DNA from: Clostridia bacterium
GTDB lineage: Bacteria; Bacillota_A; Clostridia; Oscillospirales; QAKW01
Reading direction: 5' to 3'
Length of the DNA: 26,936 bases
NCBI GenBank assembly: GCA_017396865.1
Contig: JAFQKO010000188.1
Location: 1-26,936, forward strand
The translations under genes and the position numbers were made by a program. The notes beneath the pieces are model-generated. The model did no database searches and had not been told where the DNA came from. It was given only the letters and a program-made list of their open reading frames with translations. Below are positions 13,930 to 22,700 of the stretch, piece by piece. The first letter of the stretch is position 1. Every line of letters starts with the position of its first letter.

Positions 13930-15720
13930 ATGAACTGCAGGCTTTCCAAAACGAAAATAGAATCCTATCAAGGGGATGTTTTGCCGCTTCGGCTGCTGGG
14001 CGAAGAGGAGCTGACCGCCGCCGAGATCGAATGGTCCGTGGCGGGGGATTGCGTCATCGCCCGCTCCTTTTGGGGGGATGCGCCCCATAGCTTTAACGAT
14101 GGGGTGATGCTCACGTTGGCCGAGGTGGGGGAGGCAACCGTTTCCGCTACCTACGGGGGCGAAACCTATACCTGCACCGTTACGGTGCGCCCTATGGAAA
14201 AGGCCTCCTCCGAGGACGAACTTTGCTATTATCGCGGCGATTTCCATTGCCATACCTCGCAGGAGCATAAGGCACCTGCCTTTGCGGAGGATCCGAGCGG
14301 CATCTCCAATTATATTCAGCAGATGAAGGCCGAAAAACGGCTGGATTTCGGGGTGATCAGCGATCACGCCGAGGTGACCAACCCGCGGGACTTTTTCCGC
14401 GGCTTTACCGAGACCGAAGCCGCCCAACCGATGGAATTTATCATGTTCCCCGGCAGTGAATCGGAGATCAGCCCGATCGAACCCGACCGCTACGGGCTGA
14501 ACCGTAAGAATGGGGGCGAGATGGTCTGCGTGAACGTGGACAACTTTGTCTGCACCCATGGCTGGGCGGGCTTTTTTGAAGCCTATTCCACCGCACCCTT
14601 CGGGGTTTGCGTTTTTGCCCACCCGCAGGTGGTAGGCTATGACAGAAACGGTGTTTGGAACTTCTGTTTTCATCGAATCAACACTCCCGCAATGAAGAAT
14701 CTGGTGCGGGGTGTCGAGATGGGGGACGGCAGCGACCGCGCCTCCAACTGCCTCAATGAACTGGTTTACTCTTTGGCATTGGATTGCGGCTTTCGGGTCT
14801 CTGCCACCTGCGCCAGCGATTGCCACGGCCCCGTTTGGGGCTTTGAGCAGGCGAGCGGCAAAACCATCGTGATGGCGCGGAAAAAATCCAAGGAGGCCTT
14901 TTTGGATGCTCTGCGCAGTAATCGGTTCTATGCCTGCGAAAGCGGAACGGTCAAGCTGCGCTATTCCGTTAACGGGCAGACTGCCCCCGCCGACCTTGCC
15001 GCCGCAGAGGCCTATCAATTCCGCGTGGAATGGAGCTTGATGGAGCAAGAGCCCACCGCTCGTCCCGTGCGGCTGCAGGTGATCAGCGACGGCGGCAAAA
15101 CGATCTATGAAACCAAGGATTTCGGCAATATTCTGGAATTTTCCGTTCCTTCCGCCACCGCCCGCTATTTCTTTTTGCGGCTCACCGATGAGGCGGGGCG
15201 CAAGACCTGGTCCTGCCCCGTTTGGACGGGGCGCGCCTTCGGCGATTGGACGCCGCTTGCTTTGCCGCCGTTGGATAAGGCGGGCTTTACCGTCACCGAT
15301 CAGCGAACGGGGCAGGATGTAAGCATTCTTGTAAACGATGACCCCACCGCCTATTGGGAGGGGCAGGATACCACCGCCGCCTTGCTGATCGACATGGGCA
15401 GGGAGCAGCAGGTGCGGGCGCTGGGCCATTATCCGCCCCGCTGGGATCGCAAGGTGCTGAAGGTCAAAGGGATCCGTGAGAATGAGGCAGTGGCCTCCTT
15501 TGCCTGCCGCTATCGGATTTCTACCTCCGTTGACGGATTGAACTTTACCGAACAGGCGGAAGGGGTATTACGGGTATTCGGCGCCGAGGAGATCATCTCC
15601 TTGCCGCCCCATTCTGCCCGCTATCTCAAGCTGGAGGTGCTCTCTACCACAGGTGCGGAAAGCGCCTATCCCGCTCTTGCAGAGGCACGGGTGCAGATCG
15701 GGGAGCTGACTGTATTTTAA
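13930..15720 (+). CDS. PHP-domain metallohydrolase with Ig-like and F5/8-type modules (CehA/McbA-like)
   Basis: The 596-residue protein has three parts. Residues 5-90 look like a bacterial Ig-like domain (TLAEVGEATVSATYGGETYTCTVTV). Residues 100-340 are a PHP domain with metal-binding motifs DFHCH (104-108), SDH (144-146), FPGSE near 173-177, AHP (230-232) and SDCH (296-299). PHP enzymes hydrolyse phosphoesters or other esters with two or three metal ions. From about residue 455 the C-terminus looks like a discoidin or F5/8-type-C carbohydrate-binding fold (AYWEGQD, LLIDMGREQQVRALGHYP, YRISTSVDGLNF, ARYLKLEV). Such modules are normally extracellular, yet there is no signal peptide or lipobox. 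ATG at 13930 follows AAGGAG by eight bases; a TTG two codons earlier is less likely. It is monocistronic. The substrate is unknown. Confidence 0.75.
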   Translation: MNCRLSKTKIESYQGDVLPLRLLGEEELTAAEIEWSVAGDCVIARSFWGDAPHSFNDGVMLTLAEVGEATVSATYGGETYTCTVTVRPMEKASSEDELCYYRGDFHCHTSQEHKAPAFAEDPSGISNYIQQMKAEKRLDFGVISDHAEVTNPRDFFRGFTETEAAQPMEFIMFPGSESEISPIEPDRYGLNRKNGGEMVCVNVDNFVCTHGWAGFFEAYSTAPFGVCVFAHPQVVGYDRNGVWNFCFHRINTPAMKNLVRGVEMGDGSDRASNCLNELVYSLALDCGFRVSATCASDCHGPVWGFEQASGKTIVMARKKSKEAFLDALRSNRFYACESGTVKLRYSVNGQTAPADLAAAEAYQFRVEWSLMEQEPTARPVRLQVISDGGKTIYETKDFGNILEFSVPSATARYFFLRLTDEAGRKTWSCPVWTGRAFGDWTPLALPPLDKAGFTVTDQRTGQDVSILVNDDPTAYWEGQDTTAALLIDMGREQQVRALGHYPPRWDRKVLKVKGIRENEAVASFACRYRISTSVDGLNFTEQAEGVLRVFGAEEIISLPPHSARYLKLEVLSTTGAESAYPALAEARVQIGELTVF

Positions 15721-15725
15721 AAAAT

Positions 15726-15756
15726 CGCCGAGTGATCACACTCGGCGCATTTTTTT
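15726..15756 (+). terminator. Intrinsic terminator of the PHP-domain gene
   Basis: A nine-base inverted repeat CGCCGAGTG (15726-15734) and CACTCGGCG (15739-15747) with an ATCA loop is followed by CA and seven T residues. Confidence 0.9.
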
Positions 15757-15793
15757 ATCTATGATGATGCTTTTAGTGCAGGACTGTATGCTA

Positions 15794-15805
15794 AAAGTAT
15801 ACTTT
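15794..15805 (+). promoter_or_regulatory. 12-base palindrome upstream of the amidohydrolase promoter
   Basis: AAAGTATACTTT is a perfect palindrome ending six bases before the -35 box. A second inverted pair, CTTTTAG (15770-15776) and CTAAAAG (15791-15797), overlaps it. The position suits an activator or a repressor site; the regulator is unknown. Confidence 0.4.
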
Positions 15806-15811
15806 GCACGG

Positions 15812-15840
15812 TTGAAAATGGGGGGTTGCTGTGATATAAT
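15812..15840 (+). promoter_or_regulatory. Sigma-A promoter of the amidohydrolase-acetyltransferase operon
   Basis: TTGAAA (15812-15817) and TATAAT (15835-15840) are 17 bases apart with an extended -10 TG at 15832-15833. The leader to the ATG is about 60 bases. Confidence 0.82.
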
Positions 15841-15853
15841 CAAAGCAATTAAA

Positions 15854-15893
15854 CTGTTGCGGTGTATCGGCCTTTCCGATGGGTCAGCAACAG
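15854..15893 (+). promoter_or_regulatory. Nested stem-loop in the leader of the amidohydrolase operon
   Basis: An outer stem CTGTTGC (15854-15860) with GCAACAG (15887-15893) encloses an inner stem ATCGG (15866-15870) with CCGAT (15876-15880). The GGAGG ribosome site starts four bases after the structure. It could stabilise the message or affect translation; no known riboswitch is recognised. Confidence 0.4.
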
Positions 15894-15906
15894 AATGGAG
15901 GCCTCT

Positions 15907-16800
15907 ATGTTTATTGACATTCATTCTCATGCGTACCGTAAAAGACCGCCCAAGTTCGGGTTTCAAACAGCGGAGGAACTGCTGGAGCGTTACGATGAAA
16001 TGAAGGTGGACATGGCGGTATTGCTTCCGATCGTCAGCCCGGAGATCTATTTTCCGCAGGCGGTAGAGGATATCATTGAGATGTGCGAGGCGCATCCGGA
16101 CCGCTTGATTCCTTATTGCAACGTGGATCCCCGCAGCTATTGGAATTCGCCGTTTTCTCCGCTGGATCAGGTGCTGGAGCACTATAAAAAGCTCGGTTGC
16201 AAGGGCGTGGGGGAGATCATGCCCTCCATGGCACTTAATGATCCGATGTTGCAGAATCTGATCCGCTGTGCCGCGAAGGTGGGGTTGCCCGTCGTATACG
16301 ATGGCTCGGCCCAAAAGGCGGGGGACTTCGGAGTTTACGATGATCCCGGCCTGCCGATGCTGGAAAACACCCTCTTGGAATATCCGGAACTGCTGATCTT
16401 TGGCCACGGGCCGGTATTTTGGAGTGAGATCGCAAAGCTGGATACAGTGGCGCAACGGGGCGTTTACTTCAGCCCCTATGGTAAGCAGTATCTGAACCTT
16501 CCGAAAGGGCCTGTTGCAGAGGAAGGCACCGTGCCGAAACTACTGCGCAGATACCCCAATCTTTGCGGGGATCTTTCCGATCCTACGGCGTATAACGCCA
16601 TTGCACGGGATGCGGATTACGGCCCGCGGTTTTTGAGTGAATTTGAAGATCGGCTTTATTTTGGCACCGATATGTGCGGAAAGAATATGCCGGTGGAGCT
16701 GGATAAGCTTTTGATCGATTGGCGGGAACAGGGCAAGATCTCGGAGAGTACCTTCCGTAAGATCGCCTATGAAAATGCGGAGAAATTATTGGGATTATGA
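15907..16800 (+). CDS. Amidohydrolase_2-type metal-dependent hydrolase
   Basis: This 297-residue TIM-barrel protein belongs to the amidohydrolase superfamily, in which metal-dependent members hydrolyse or decarboxylate many small molecules. It starts MFIDIHSHAY, giving the Asp4, His6 and His8 metal motif of strand one. Later landmarks are VAVLLPIV, GCKGVGEIMPS with a conserved Glu, a histidine in IFGHGPVFW, and GTDMCG with an Asp near residue 258. The frame is open back to 15862, but GGAGG ends five bases before the ATG at 15907 and the metal motif starts there. Its stop overlaps the next start in ATGA. There is no signal peptide, so it is cytoplasmic. The substrate cannot be read from sequence. 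Confidence 0.82.
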   Translation: MFIDIHSHAYRKRPPKFGFQTAEELLERYDEMKVDMAVLLPIVSPEIYFPQAVEDIIEMCEAHPDRLIPYCNVDPRSYWNSPFSPLDQVLEHYKKLGCKGVGEIMPSMALNDPMLQNLIRCAAKVGLPVVYDGSAQKAGDFGVYDDPGLPMLENTLLEYPELLIFGHGPVFWSEIAKLDTVAQRGVYFSPYGKQYLNLPKGPVAEEGTVPKLLRRYPNLCGDLSDPTAYNAIARDADYGPRFLSEFEDRLYFGTDMCGKNMPVELDKLLIDWREQGKISESTFRKIAYENAEKLLGL

Positions 16801-17591
16801 TTAACGCAAAGGATATCGGCAACGCCCTTCATGCCATTGGCGTGGAAAACGGTGATATTTGCCTGTTTCATTCCTCTTTTAAAAGCCTCGGACCTGTCGA
16901 CGGCGGCGCTGAGGCAGTGATTAAGGGCTTTGAGGATGCGATTGGTGAGGAGGGAACGTTGGTTGCTCCAACGCTGTGTTCTAAGGACTTTTTCAATTCT
17001 TATCAAACCTGGCATCTTGATAAGCCCTCGGATGTTGGGTATCTGACGGAATATTTCCGCAAGCAGCCGAATGTTCTGCGAAGCGATCAGGCCACCCATT
17101 CCGTGGCGGCTCGCGGCCCGCTGGCTCATGAACTGACCTATGAGCATACCGCCCACGGCCCGCATCTTTGCCCATTTGGGACGTTTGCATTCTCCGATTC
17201 TTCGCCGTGGATGAAGCTATATCAGCGGAATGCAAAGATCGTTTTCGTCGGGGTCACGATGAAATATAATACCATGAAGCATCTGGTCGAGGCGACCGTA
17301 ACCGAGCGACTTTTGGCGGCAATCAAAGAGGATCAAAAGCGCGCAGAGCAGCAGGCAAAACTGCAAACCTTTGAAAATCGGTGGGATGGCGTTTGGCTTT
17401 ATTATAACGGTGAAAAAATGCAGGCCTATCTGGAATCGCTGGGGTTGGTGCGCAAAACCGTTTGCGGAAACACAACCCTTCTTTGCGTGGATGCCAAGGC
17501 GTCGAGCGATGCAGCGATGGAGGCATTGCTCGCCCATCCGGAGCAGTGGTATCAGGATGAACGGTTGCAATGGATAAACGACTGTAAATGA
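16797..17591 (+). CDS. AAC(3)-family N-acetyltransferase-like protein
   Basis: The 264-residue protein has the fold signature of aminoglycoside 3-N-acetyltransferases and YokD. FHSSFKSLGPVDGGAEAVIKGFEDAIGEEGTLVAPT matches the N-terminus, which is typically HSSLS-LG-V-GG and GTLVMP. It continues with RSDQATHSVAARGP (family R-S-x-HP-x-S-x-AA-G), HGPHLCPFGTFAF and a weak version of the active-site region, VGVTMKYNTMKHLVEA, with the His. Enzymes of this family move acetyl from acetyl-CoA to an amine. Genomic relatives are often not resistance genes, and pairing with an amidohydrolase suggests a metabolic amine substrate. The ATG overlaps the amidohydrolase stop, and its own ribosome site (GGAG, 14 bases upstream) is poor, so translation is probably coupled. 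Confidence 0.8.
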   Translation: MINAKDIGNALHAIGVENGDICLFHSSFKSLGPVDGGAEAVIKGFEDAIGEEGTLVAPTLCSKDFFNSYQTWHLDKPSDVGYLTEYFRKQPNVLRSDQATHSVAARGPLAHELTYEHTAHGPHLCPFGTFAFSDSSPWMKLYQRNAKIVFVGVTMKYNTMKHLVEATVTERLLAAIKEDQKRAEQQAKLQTFENRWDGVWLYYNGEKMQAYLESLGLVRKTVCGNTTLLCVDAKASSDAAMEALLAHPEQWYQDERLQWINDCK

Positions 17592-17594
17592 CAA

Positions 17595-17628
17595 AATCGC
17601 CGAGCGGCAAGCCGCTCGGCGATTACTT
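17595..17628. terminator. Bidirectional terminator between convergent genes
   Basis: A 14-base perfect inverted repeat (17595-17608, AATCGCCGAGCGGC, with 17611-17624) sits between the acetyltransferase gene and convergent glmS. ACTTTT follows on the plus strand and TTTTG on the minus strand, so it can serve both. Confidence 0.88.
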
Positions 17629-19392
17629 TTATTCTACGGTAACACTTTTGGCAAGGTTGCGGGGTTGATCCACCTCGCAGCCGCGGGCGACTGCCACGTG
17701 GTAGGCGAAAAGCTGGCAGAGGATCACCGCTAAAATGGGTGCAAGGAAATCGGAGCAGGCGGGCAGCTCCAGCCGATCCCCTTGAAATTCGGTATCGGCA
17801 TGGGTGATGCCCAGCAACCGCGCCCCGCGGGACTCCACCTCGCGGATGTTGCTGAGGGTCTTGAGCAGCCGATCCCGATCGGTCATGACAGCGATCACGG
17901 GTGTGCCCGGCTCGATCAGCGAGATGGTGCCGTGCTTGAGCTCGCCTGCGGCGTAGGCTTCGCTGTGCATATAAGAGATTTCTTTGAGCTTCAGCGACCC
18001 TTCGCAGCTGACGTAGTAGTCCTGCCCGCGGCCGAGGAAAAAGAGATGCTCCGCATCCTTGAAGCGCTCGGCAAGCTGCTGGGAGATCGGTTCTCGCTTT
18101 AATGTCTCTTCAATGAGGGCGGGCAGGGTCTTTAATTCTTCACAAAGCGCCTGCCGCCCCGCCAATTTCAGCGCCAGCATATAGAGCAGAACCACCTGGC
18201 AGGTATAGGCCTTGGTGGTGGCCACGCTGATCTCGGGGCCTGCGGCGGTGTAAAGCACCTGATCGGCCTCCCGCGCGAGGGAGCTGCCTAATACGTTGAC
18301 AATGCCGAGGGTGGGAATCCCCCGCTCCTTGGCCAGCCGCAGGGCGGCAAGGGAATCGGCGGTCTCGCCCGATTGGGAGATGATCAAGACCAGATCGTTG
18401 GGGGAGAGGATGGGGTCGGCGTAGCGAAACTCGCTGGCGATCTCCACCTCTACGGGGATACGGGCGTATTTTTCAATGGCGTATTTACCCAAAAGCCCCG
18501 CATGATAGGCCGAGCCGCAGGCAACGATGCGGATGCGGGTCGGCTTTTGCAGAGCCAGATCGGGGAAGAGGGTGCCGTCCTGATAATATTGACCAATGGT
18601 CTCCCGCACAACGTGGGGCTGCTCGGCGATCTCCTTGGCCATGAAATGGGGATAGCCTCCCTTTCTGGCACTCTGCTCATCCCAATCTGCGGTGCGTACC
18701 TCCTTTTGAAGCGGCGCATCGCTCGGATCATAGAATTGAACGCCGCCTTGGGTCAGCACCGCCACCTCGCCCTCCTCCAGGAGAACGTAGCGATGGGTGT
18801 GCTCTAAGATGGCGGGAATATCGGAGGCAATAAAGCGCTCGCCCTCGCCGATGCCGATGATCAGCGGGCTATCCTTGCGGATGGCGTAAAGCGCATCGGG
18901 TCGATCCTCAAAGAGGATGCCCAGCGCGTAAGAACCCTGCAGCCGCGCCGTTGCTTGGCGAATGGCGGCAAGCGGATCGCCCGCATAGCATTCGTTGAGC
19001 AAAATTGCGATCAGCTCGGTATCGGTCTCGCTGATGGGGGAGAGCCCCCGCTCTGCCAATTCCTCCCGCAGCGCGTGATCGTTTTCGATGATGCCGTTGT
19101 GCACCAAAACGACCTTGCCGCAGCGGTGGGGATGGGCGTTGATATCCTCAGGCGCGCCGTGGGTCGCCCAGCGGGTGTGGCCGATGCCGATCAAGGCGCC
19201 GTCGGTGCAATGCTGCGCCACCAAGCTCGCTAAGGCAGAAACCTTTCCTTTATTCTTATAGATATCAATACCGCCCTCTCGGCTGAGAGCGATGCCTGCC
19301 GAATCGTAGCCCCGATATTCCAGCTTCTTTAAGCCGCCGATCAGAATATCGGCCGTGTTGTTGTTTCCTGCGTATCCAATGATACCGCACAT
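17629..19392 (-). CDS. glmS: Glutamine--fructose-6-phosphate aminotransferase (isomerising)
   Basis: GlmS makes glucosamine-6-phosphate from fructose-6-phosphate and glutamine, the entry to cell-wall amino-sugar synthesis. The mature protein starts at Cys2 (MCGIIGYAG), the N-terminal nucleophile of the glutaminase domain, which sets the start at 19392 rather than the open frame start three codons earlier. The glutaminase half includes GIGHTRWATHG and VHNGIIEN. The second half has two SIS domains, with VACGSAYHAGL, ISQSGETADS and EISVATTKAYTCQ in the first. The C-terminus DQPRNLAKSVTVE is the universal ending. At 587 residues it is slightly short but complete. A GGACAGGTGA site precedes the start. 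No glmS ribozyme core is visible upstream. Confidence 0.97.
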   Translation of the reverse strand: MCGIIGYAGNNNTADILIGGLKKLEYRGYDSAGIALSREGGIDIYKNKGKVSALASLVAQHCTDGALIGIGHTRWATHGAPEDINAHPHRCGKVVLVHNGIIENDHALREELAERGLSPISETDTELIAILLNECYAGDPLAAIRQATARLQGSYALGILFEDRPDALYAIRKDSPLIIGIGEGERFIASDIPAILEHTHRYVLLEEGEVAVLTQGGVQFYDPSDAPLQKEVRTADWDEQSARKGGYPHFMAKEIAEQPHVVRETIGQYYQDGTLFPDLALQKPTRIRIVACGSAYHAGLLGKYAIEKYARIPVEVEIASEFRYADPILSPNDLVLIISQSGETADSLAALRLAKERGIPTLGIVNVLGSSLAREADQVLYTAAGPEISVATTKAYTCQVVLLYMLALKLAGRQALCEELKTLPALIEETLKREPISQQLAERFKDAEHLFFLGRGQDYYVSCEGSLKLKEISYMHSEAYAAGELKHGTISLIEPGTPVIAVMTDRDRLLKTLSNIREVESRGARLLGITHADTEFQGDRLELPACSDFLAPILAVILCQLFAYHVAVARGCEVDQPRNLAKSVTVE

Positions 19393-19502
19393 AAAAATCA
19401 CCTGTCCTTTCTTCTGCTGAATGATCTTAACCGAATTTCCGTCTTTTTACAACCAACCGCACCTTGCAATTTTTGGCAACTCCAAGTTGCTTCATTAATT
19501 AA

Positions 19503-19532
19503 ATTATGAGCAAAAGGAGCGCCGAAAAACAA
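19503..19532 (-). promoter_or_regulatory. Possible promoter of glmS
   Basis: On the minus strand TTGTTT (19532-19527) and CATAAT (19508-19503) are 18 bases apart. The match is only fair, and it would give a leader of roughly 100 bases. Confidence 0.3.
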
Positions 19533-19656
19533 AAAAACCGTAAAAAATCAAAAAAAGCGGCAGGTAAAATTCAACAAAAATAAAAAAATTTTTTATACAA
19601 TATTTACAAAAGTTTCGGTTTCTCTAAAAAATGTTTCAAAATACTAAACATCATTA

Positions 19657-19685
19657 TTGACTTTTTCGCCTTCTTAAAATATAAT
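19657..19685 (+). promoter_or_regulatory. Sigma-A promoter of the SLH-protein gene
   Basis: TTGACT (19657-19662) and TATAAT (19680-19685) are exactly 17 bases apart, preceded by A/T tracts. The strength fits a highly expressed surface protein. The leader is about 60 bases and ends in AGGAGGT at 19739-19745, seven bases before the ATG. Confidence 0.85.
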
Positions 19686-19699
19686 ATCATTAATGTATC

Positions 19700-19726
19700 A
19701 TCGGTTAATTATGTTTTATTACCGAT
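19700..19726 (+). promoter_or_regulatory. 5' leader hairpin of the SLH-protein message
   Basis: ATCGGT (19700-19705) pairs with ACCGAT (19721-19726). The stem extends by AAT/ATT past one bulged base, leaving an eight-base loop. Near the 5' end of a surface-protein message this could protect it from decay. Confidence 0.45.
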
Positions 19727-19752
19727 CGACGTTCTGACAGGAGGTTGTAAGA

Positions 19753-22700
19753 ATGAAGAACACAAAGAAGTTATTCGCTGCTCTTGCGGCAGTGGTGATG
19801 CTGATTTCCATGCTTTCTTGCATGGTTGTCCCCACCGTTTCCGCAGAGGTGACTACCACCCTCGGTGGCCCGGTCAGCATCGATGCTAAGGTATCGAGCG
19901 GTTCCGGCATCGCTGTTGGCGGTAAAGAGCTGCCCGAGAAAATCTTGGTTGTATGCAGCAGCTGGAACGGTAAGTCCGGGTCTGTATCGATCAAGCTCGG
20001 CGGATTGGTTTACCGTGCCAATATGGGTGTAAACGCATTTGGCGAGATCGCTCAGGCTGTTGCTGCCGCCGATGCGGGCAATACGATTTACGTAGCTGCA
20101 GGTAGCTATTCTGCCGCAATTACGGTATCCGTTGCCAACCTGAAGATCTACGGACCTTATGCAGGCGTATCCCCCAACGCTCCCTTCAACGGCAACGCCA
20201 AGAATCTGAGCGAGCCGAACCCTGCCCGTCCTGCTGCTGCATCTGCAGCCGCAGCAACGGATAATGAAGCTGTTTTCAGCGGCCGTCTCAATATTCCGAA
20301 GGAAAGCCCCCACCTCACCGTGGACGGTCTGTATTTCACCGGCGCATCCTGCGATGTTTATAACCAGTCCGGTGCCCTTCGTTACGGCACTTATTTCAGA
20401 AACAACATTTTGAACATCACCACCGCTATCTTCTTTAATATGGATAGAGGCTTGAATGCAAACTTTGTTTTTGAAGATAACCGCGTTCTGAACGGTAAGA
20501 CCCTGACCACCATGGGCGGTGTTATGGATATCCGTTACAGCCGTAACTATTTCAATCTGACCAACGTAACCGCACGCCCCTCTTCTTTTGCATCCGGCGC
20601 TACCGGCACCAGCTGCATCGTTGAGGATAACTACTACGAAGTATGTAACGGTGCGATTGCATACGACAGATCCGGTCCGTATCAGATCACTCTGTACTCC
20701 TTCATCGTGCGCAACAACTACGTTGCGAAGATGGGCGAGAGCTTCTCTTTCGTAACCAACAAATATTTTGCAAATAACTCTCTGCCCGGCATCAATATGC
20801 AGATTACCGGCAACACCATTCTCGGCGTGAACCCGGACAAAGCTGTTCTGGAGTTCCCTTACGTGGCATCTCAGGGTAACGCAGGTACCTATCGGTACAT
20901 CGTAAACTTCAACCATAACTTTGTTGATCTGCCTGCAGAAGCCATGCTGATCAATTCCGGCATGAACGGTGTTCTGAACTGTGCCTACAACTATTATTCT
21001 ACTCCTATCTCTGCCGATCGTGTTGTTAAGCATCCGAATGCGGAGCTGATCCTTTATCCCTACTATGCGGATGAAGAAATGACCACCCTGGTTGGTGATG
21101 CTCGTATCATCGCAGTCAACCTGAACTATCCCTCTGAGATCAATCAGGATGAGCTGACTGTTTCGATCAACATGGGCGATACCACCTATCCCACCGTGAA
21201 CATGGGCGCCGCCCTGACTGTTTCCGATGGCTGCACCTGGAAGCTCTATGAGGATGAAACCCTCAGCAAGGAAATTGTTAATAAGACCCTCTACTTCGAC
21301 GGTATCGTTACCGAGCGTTATGCCGCAATTTATACTCCCGACGGTGTTTTGAGCAACGTTTACACCATCATCATCGAGAGAGATTATTGCAGCGAAGCAA
21401 AGATTGTCGACATTCTTTTGAGCAACTCCACCGTACCCTCCCCCGAGGTTCTGGGTACTGCATATATCTATGACGTTCCCTCCGACGTGGCCTTCATGGA
21501 TTATGAAATTAAAGTTTCCTCCGGTGCTACCTATACGCTCTATTCCGATTCCGCTTGTACCAAGCCGTTGGAGGATATCGGTTCCTACATTCCTTATGAT
21601 GGCTATAACGTATATGTATGGGTCAAGTCCGAGGATAAGACCATGGATGCCAAGTATTCCATCACCTTCAACAGAGAGCGCTCCGCTCTCTATGATCCCT
21701 GCGTCATCGACGTAATCGTTCCCGAGAGCGGCGATACCGTGGTTCGTCCCGATCGTCTGAATGCAGGTAAGCTCTGGATGTCCTATTATGCATCCACTCT
21801 GCTGGGCGAGGCTGCTTTCGAATTCGAAACCACTCCCGGCGCAACCTGGAAGCTTTATAAGGATGCCGAGAAGACCACTCTGCTTTCCGCTTCCGATAAC
21901 GTTAAGAGCGTTGCTCTGGCTGCAGGCACCAATACCTTCTACGTTGAGGTTTCCGATGCAACCGATACCAATTTGATCACCTTCGTTGTTGAGAACCAGA
22001 CCCGTTCCTCCGACGCAACCATTACCGGCATCGTCGGTTATGCTCCCACCATCGTTGATAATAAGATTATGGTATCCGGCTTCGGCGCCACTTTCAATGC
22101 TACCTTCACTACCGGCAATCCTTATGCAGTCTGTGAGGTTTATGCCGATCCTGCCAAGACGCTGAAGATGGAGTATACCTCCAATCCGATCACCGACCCC
22201 GATTCGATCCGCGTGACCGATGAGAGATCCTTCGCGCTGGGCATTCAGCATGCAAGCACCGTATACTACGTTGACTGTATCGCCGAGGACGGCACTGTCA
22301 ACAGCTATACGATGGTTATCGACAAGACTGTTGCTGTGAACGCTATGGACGACGTTAATACAGACGCATGGTTCGCTCCCTACGTTCAGGAGGTTCTTGA
22401 AAAGGGCTATATGGCCGGCGATAGCGGCACTCCCACCTTCCGCCCCGGTGATAAGACCACCCGTCAGGAAATGGCAGTTGTTGCAGCCCGTCTGCTGGGC
22501 TATGATCCCGCCAACTATGCATCTGTTAAGCTGGATATGAAGGATGTCGGCTCGATCGCCGAGTGGGCATTGAACAGCGTTAAGGTTTGCTATCATAACG
22601 GCGTTATGAAGGGCAACGCAGAGGGCACCGGCGTATTCTTCAAGCCCAATGCCCATATCACCCGCCAGGAAGTTATGGTAATGTTTGCCAGAATGTTCAA

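Larger units (their letters stand above)
19393..19752. other. AT-rich divergent spacer between glmS and the SLH-protein gene
   Basis: This 360-base stretch holds no gene. It contains promoters for both flanking genes and long A and T tracts, notably around 19540-19600, where an A-run meets a T-run; such tracts usually give curved DNA and may act as an upstream activating element. A small hairpin GCAACT-CCA-AGTTGC is at 19476-19490, within the glmS leader. No conserved glmS ribozyme core (AGCGCC-type) was found on the minus strand. Confidence 0.7.

Noticed and set aside
13810..15429. 539-codon open frame on the minus strand across the PHP gene
   Set aside because: It crosses a terminator and a promoter of the plus-strand gene, and its product shows no family features.
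16797..17591. Aminoglycoside resistance gene
   Set aside because: The family match is real, but the divergent active-site region and the operon with an amidohydrolase do not support a resistance call from sequence alone.
19393..19560. glmS ribozyme upstream of glmS
   Set aside because: The AT-rich leader lacks the conserved ribozyme core on the minus strand. An AGCGCC string near 19518 is on the wrong strand.
19771..22656. 961-codon open frame on the minus strand across the SLH-protein gene
   Set aside because: It is an antisense shadow; the plus strand has a signal peptide, repeats and SLH domains. The Gly/Ile/Asn-rich product has no recognisable domain.
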